Shown: positions 60,910-64,000 of the stretch, piece by piece
How positions within the stretch are numbered: the first letter of the stretch is position 1
Layout: each line of letters starts with the position of its first letter
DNA from: Actinomycetes bacterium
GTDB taxonomy: Bacteria > Actinomycetota > Actinomycetes > Propionibacteriales > Propionibacteriaceae
Assembly (NCBI GenBank): GCA_023393755.1
Contig: JAEXCA010000122.1
Location: forward strand, 1 to 64,000
Length of the DNA stretch: 64,000 nt
Reading direction: 5' to 3'
Notes under the pieces: generated by a model
What the model was told of the DNA's origin: nothing
Databases searched by the model: none
Seen by the model: the letters and a program-made list of their open reading frames with translations, nothing else
Translations under genes and position numbers: made by a program

Positions 60910-61534
60910 GGGTTTCCCCGAACTTCGGCATGGTGGCGTGGCCGGCCTGGGAGATGCCCTGCCGCGTGACCACCGCGCGGACCGTGGCCAGCAGGATCCT
61001 GAGATCGAGCCGGAGGCTCCGCTTGTCGACGTACTCGACGTCCAGCCGGAACTTCTCCTCCCAGCTGAGCGCATTCCGCCCCATCGCCTGGGCCAGGCCG
61101 GTGATCCCGGGTCGGACCTCGTGCCGTCGCGCCTGCTCGGGGCTGTAGTGCTCCAGGTATTCCACCAGCAGCGGTCGCGGGCCAACCATGCTCATGTCCC
61201 CGCGCAGCACGTTCCACAGGGTCGGCAACTCATCCAGACTGAGCGAGCGCAACGTGCGTCCGAACGGGGTGAGCCGATCGGCGTCATCCACCAGACCCCG
61301 CTCCGGATCCTCCGCGAGCATCGTCCGGAATTTGCGGAGTAGGAAGATCCGGTTGTTGCGGCCGGGCCGGGGCTGACGGAAAAGCACCGGGCTGCCGAGC
61401 CGGAGCCTGACCATCACGGCTACCACTGCCTGCACCGGGGCGGTGACGACCAGCAACGCCGCCGCGGAGCCGACGTCGAGGACGCGCTTCACCGCGTCGT
61501 AGGGTCGGTGGCCCGGGTGCTGGACGGCGCTCAT
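60899..61534 (-). CDS. PglC-type phosphoglycosyl transferase
   Basis: A 211-residue monotopic enzyme that attaches the first sugar phosphate to undecaprenyl phosphate. One N-terminal membrane (re-entrant) helix (about 17-42), FRQPRPGRNNRIFLLRKFRT, the catalytic Asp-Glu pair in SLDELPTLWNVL, and MVGPRPLLVEYL are diagnostic. It is short, like PglC, and lacks the extra membrane helices of WbaP. Starts the repeat unit of the polysaccharide. Confidence 0.93.
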   Translation of the reverse strand: MSAVQHPGHRPYDAVKRVLDVGSAAALLVVTAPVQAVVAVMVRLRLGSPVLFRQPRPGRNNRIFLLRKFRTMLAEDPERGLVDDADRLTPFGRTLRSLSLDELPTLWNVLRGDMSMVGPRPLLVEYLEHYSPEQARRHEVRPGITGLAQAMGRNALSWEEKFRLDVEYVDKRSLRLDLRILLATVRAVVTRQGISQAGHATMPKFGETHAD

Positions 61535-62676
61535 CGTCCCTCGAGGAACCGCTGGATCGTGGTGTACACCCGCTCCTGATCAGCTCCGCCGAGCGCCGAG
61601 CCGCTGGGCAGCGACAGCCCGGTACGGAACAGCAGCTCGCTGGTGCCGTCCACGTAGGCACGGGCTCCGGCGAAGACCGGCTGAAGGTGCATGGGCTTCC
61701 ACAGCGGACGGGACTCGATGTTCCGCTCGGCCAGGGCGAGCCTCAGCTCCTCCGCGGAGAAGCCGGCCGCGTCGGGGTCGATCACCACCGAGGTGAGCCA
61801 GAAGTTGTCCCGGGTCTCGCCGCCGTCGACACCGGAGGGTTCCCCGAAGAGGGTGACACCCGGCACCTCGGCGAACAACGTTCGGTAACCGAGCCGATGC
61901 TGGCGACGGCGTTCGATCATCGAATCCAGCCGGCTCAGCTGGGCCCGACCGAGGGCCGCCAGCAGGTTGGACATCCGGTAGTTGTAGCCGATGTCGGTGT
62001 GTTCGTAGTGGACGACGGGCTGCCGGGCCTGGGTGGCCAGGTAGCGCACCCGGCTCGCCAGGGCCTCGTCGTCGGTGAGCAGGGCGCCGCCGCCGGAGGT
62101 GGTCATCACCTTGTTGCCGTTGAACGACACCGCGGCGGCCCTGCCGAAGGCACCCGCCGGACGTCCGGCGTGGACCGCGCCGAGCGATTCCGCTGCGTCG
62201 CTGAGCAGCTCCGCCCCGAACTCCACGGTCAGCGGGTCGATCCGGTCGTGATCGACCACCTTGCCCAGCAGGTCGACCGGGACGACCGCCTTCGCCGGGC
62301 GGCCCTCCGCGGCGAGTTCGGCCAGCGCGACCCGCAGCAGCTCGGGGTTGAGGTTGCCGCTGGAGTCCGAATCCACGAAGACGGGCTCCGCGCCGACGTA
62401 GGTGATCGAGTTGGCCGTGGCGGCGAAGGTCATCGTCGAGGTCACCACGATGTCGCCGGGGCCGACACCGAGGGTGAGCAGTCCCAGGTGCAACGCCGCG
62501 CTGCCCGAGGAGAGCGCCACCGAATGGCGTCGGCCGCAGTAGGCCGCGAGCTCCGCTTCGAAAGCGTCCACCTCGGGGCCCAGCGGGGCTATCCAGCCGG
62601 AGTCGAACGCCGCCATCACCGACTGCTTCTCCAGCTCGCCGACGTCCGGCGGCGACAGGTAGATCCGTTCGGTCAT
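61531..62676 (-). CDS. PglE-type UDP-4-keto-sugar aminotransferase
   Basis: A 381-residue DegT/DnrJ PLP enzyme. PLP lysine lies in SFNGNKVMTTSGGG, with SSGSAALHLGLL and DAAESLGAVHAG as binding parts. It would aminate C4 of the UDP-4-keto-6-deoxy-GlcNAc produced by the next gene. The opening IYLSPPDVGELEKQ is typical of the PglE/LegC branch. It overlaps both neighbours by four bases. ATG 62676. Confidence 0.92.
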   Translation of the reverse strand: MTERIYLSPPDVGELEKQSVMAAFDSGWIAPLGPEVDAFEAELAAYCGRRHSVALSSGSAALHLGLLTLGVGPGDIVVTSTMTFAATANSITYVGAEPVFVDSDSSGNLNPELLRVALAELAAEGRPAKAVVPVDLLGKVVDHDRIDPLTVEFGAELLSDAAESLGAVHAGRPAGAFGRAAAVSFNGNKVMTTSGGGALLTDDEALASRVRYLATQARQPVVHYEHTDIGYNYRMSNLLAALGRAQLSRLDSMIERRRQHRLGYRTLFAEVPGVTLFGEPSGVDGGETRDNFWLTSVVIDPDAAGFSAEELRLALAERNIESRPLWKPMHLQPVFAGARAYVDGTSELLFRTGLSLPSGSALGGADQERVYTTIQRFLEGR

Positions 62677-64000
62677 CGGCTGATCGCCTCCGGTTGCTTG
62701 ACGGCTGGGCCCGGAGCCTGCGCGCCGCTGAACTGCGCCAGCCACCGTTCGTAGTCGAGTTCCGCCGGGTTGATCGGCGGCACCTGCGAGTGGGAGATCT
62801 TCGGATGGATGGGGCGCTCGTCCTGCTCCCCTTCGGTCACCAGGATCTCGTGGAGCTTCTCCCCTTCGCGCAACCCGGTGAACACGATCTCGATGTGCTT
62901 GCCGGACATCTCGATCATCCGCTTGGCGACGTCGAGAATCCTCACCGGCTCGCCCATGTCGAGGATGAGCACCTCTCCCGGCCGACCGATCCCGCCGGCC
63001 TGCACCACCAACTGGCAGGCCTCCGGGATCGTCATGAAGTAGCGGGTGATCTCCGGGTGGGTCACCGTGATCGGGCCACCGTTCTCGATCATCTTGGTGA
63101 ACAGCGGCAGCATCGATCCGCGGCTTCCGATCACATTGCCGAACCGGACCGAGAGGTACGGCCGGCCGGTCTGCGCTGCCATCCAGGAGGTCAACCGCTC
63201 GGCCACCCGCTTGGAGTACCCCAGGACGCTGGTCGGATCGGCCGCCTTGTCGGTGGAGATGTTGACGAAGGTGAGCACCTCCACCGCCTGAGCGGCCTTC
63301 AGGACGTTGAGCGAGCCGATGACATTGGTCTTCCAGGCTTCCTCCGGGTACTGCTGCAACATGGGCAGGTGCTTCAGTGCGGCCGCGTGGAACACGACTT
63401 CGGGTCGGCGCTGCTCGAAGATCCGGGTCAGCGCCGGCACGTCGCGGATGTCGGCGAGCACCACGTCCGGGGTGTTCAGCAGGCCATGGCCGTCCACCAG
63501 CATCTGAGCGGTCTGCAGACCGGTCTCGTCGCGGTCGAGCATGATCAACTCGGCCGGTGCGAACCGGTGGATCTGCCGGCACAACTCGGCGCCGATCGAG
63601 CCACCGGCGCCGGTGACCAGTACCCGCTTACCGGCCAGATAGCTGGCGATCGACTCGATGTTGGTGTTGACCGGCTGCCGTCCGATCAGGTCCTCGATCG
63701 ACAGGTCCCGCACGCTGGTTGCCGAGGCGACGTCGCCGAGAACGTGATCGAGCGGTGCCACGACCTTGATCGCCAGGCCGCAGCGGCGGGCCGCGTCGGC
63801 GGCGCGACGGATCAGGCGGGAGTCGGCGTCCGCGATGGTGACGATCAGGGTGGTGGCACCGGTCTCGTCGACCACCTTGTCCAACTCGCTCAGCGTGCCC
63901 ATCACGCTGAGATTCCGGATCCTGGAGTGCTGCTTGGCGGCGTCGTCGTCCACCAACGCGACCGGGCGATAGGCCGAGGCCGTGTCGGTCAGCAGGCGCT
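62673..64000 (-). CDS. PglF/CapD-type UDP-GlcNAc 4,6-dehydratase, C-terminal part (5' end outside window)
   Basis: The open frame runs off the right edge; 442 residues are present. A partial N-terminal nucleotide-binding region is followed by an extended SDR domain: LVTGAGGSIGAELCRQI, FHAAALKHLPMLQQYPEE, STDKAADP and VLGYSKRVAERL. In the catalytic YxxxK position the sequence is LGYSK, so Tyr is replaced, as is normal for PglF/FlaA1 dehydratases that use Met or another residue there. The missing start should hold the membrane helices. It makes the 4-keto-6-deoxy sugar for PglE. Confidence 0.93.
   Translation of the reverse strand, partial: RLLTDTASAYRPVALVDDDAAKQHSRIRNLSVMGTLSELDKVVDETGATTLIVTIADADSRLIRRAADAARRCGLAIKVVAPLDHVLGDVASATSVRDLSIEDLIGRQPVNTNIESIASYLAGKRVLVTGAGGSIGAELCRQIHRFAPAELIMLDRDETGLQTAQMLVDGHGLLNTPDVVLADIRDVPALTRIFEQRRPEVVFHAAALKHLPMLQQYPEEAWKTNVIGSLNVLKAAQAVEVLTFVNISTDKAADPTSVLGYSKRVAERLTSWMAAQTGRPYLSVRFGNVIGSRGSMLPLFTKMIENGGPITVTHPEITRYFMTIPEACQLVVQAGGIGRPGEVLILDMGEPVRILDVAKRMIEMSGKHIEIVFTGLREGEKLHEILVTEGEQDERPIHPKISHSQVPPINPAELDYERWLAQFSGAQAPGPAVKQPEAISR

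Noticed and set aside
45777..64000. Teichoic or mycolate/arabinan synthesis locus
   Set aside because: No TagF/TagB, arabinosyltransferase or mycolyl genes; the gene set fits a Wzx/Wzy exopolysaccharide.

Overview
The window is one continuous, very GC-rich chromosomal stretch from an actinobacterium. The family mix points to Propionibacteriales or a close relative, but no 16S or other definitive marker lies here. Supporting signs are many GTG starts, TAnnnT-type -10 boxes placed six bases before the start codon (leaderless messages), a translational isoleucine T-box with an ultra-short Stem I, the tadA/TadA-associated-protein pair, a LytR_C protein, and a lysC gene with an internal start for a beta subunit. 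No phage, transposase, CRISPR array or rRNA was found. About 24 kb of the right half is an accessory polysaccharide locus.

Layout. (1) 1-3.4 kb: end of dnaX, ybaB, recR, a HAD phosphatase and two small SHOCT membrane proteins. (2) 3.4-8.1 kb: T-box leader, ileS (type 2 IleRS with a rearranged HIGH motif and repeat-derived insertions) and a coupled alpha/beta-hydrolase-fold protein that lacks its serine. (3) 8.3-15.6 kb: SDR, an ArsR/AHSA1 pair with a clear operator-promoter, rarD, lysC, a LytR_C pair and a cation/proton antiporter. (4) 15.9-22.7 kb: PTS-type dihydroxyacetone kinase operon, methyltransferase, tRNA-Ser(CGA), GNAT, tadA and partner, upp, YbaK-like protein. (5) 22.8-33.0 kb: a sugar or sugar-acid catabolic locus made of a FadR-type regulator, an ABC importer, several dehydrogenases, a TIM-barrel isomerase and a hexulose-phosphate synthase-like protein, arranged as two divergent units around a palindromic operator. 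(6) 33.1-36.1 kb: esterase, Gfo/Idh/MocA oxidoreductase, menB. (7) 36.2-64 kb: the polysaccharide locus.

How the polysaccharide locus fits together. At the right edge, a PglF-like dehydratase, PglE-like aminotransferase, PglC-like phosphoglycosyl transferase and PglD-like acetyltransferase form a complete N,N'-diacetylbacillosamine-type priming cassette. A second cassette (ketoisomerase fused to an acyltransferase, an aminotransferase and a separate acyltransferase) should make a dTDP-3-acylamino-3,6-dideoxyhexose. Several glycosyltransferases extend the lipid-linked unit. A Wzx-type flippase, an O-antigen-ligase/Wzy-type polymerase and a Wzz-like protein fused to a P-loop-less kinase-like domain would export and polymerise it. 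OafA-type acyltransferase and RgpF-type genes may decorate it. Two paralogous GH16 glycosidases, one secreted and one lipoprotein, flank the left glycosyltransferase block and may trim the product.

Several dispersed repeat families (palindromes of 45-70 bp and GC-rich direct repeats) sit mostly in gene-end gaps. One family has also entered the ileS coding region in frame. All positions and motifs were read by eye from the sequence; family assignments come from recognised motifs, not from database searches.
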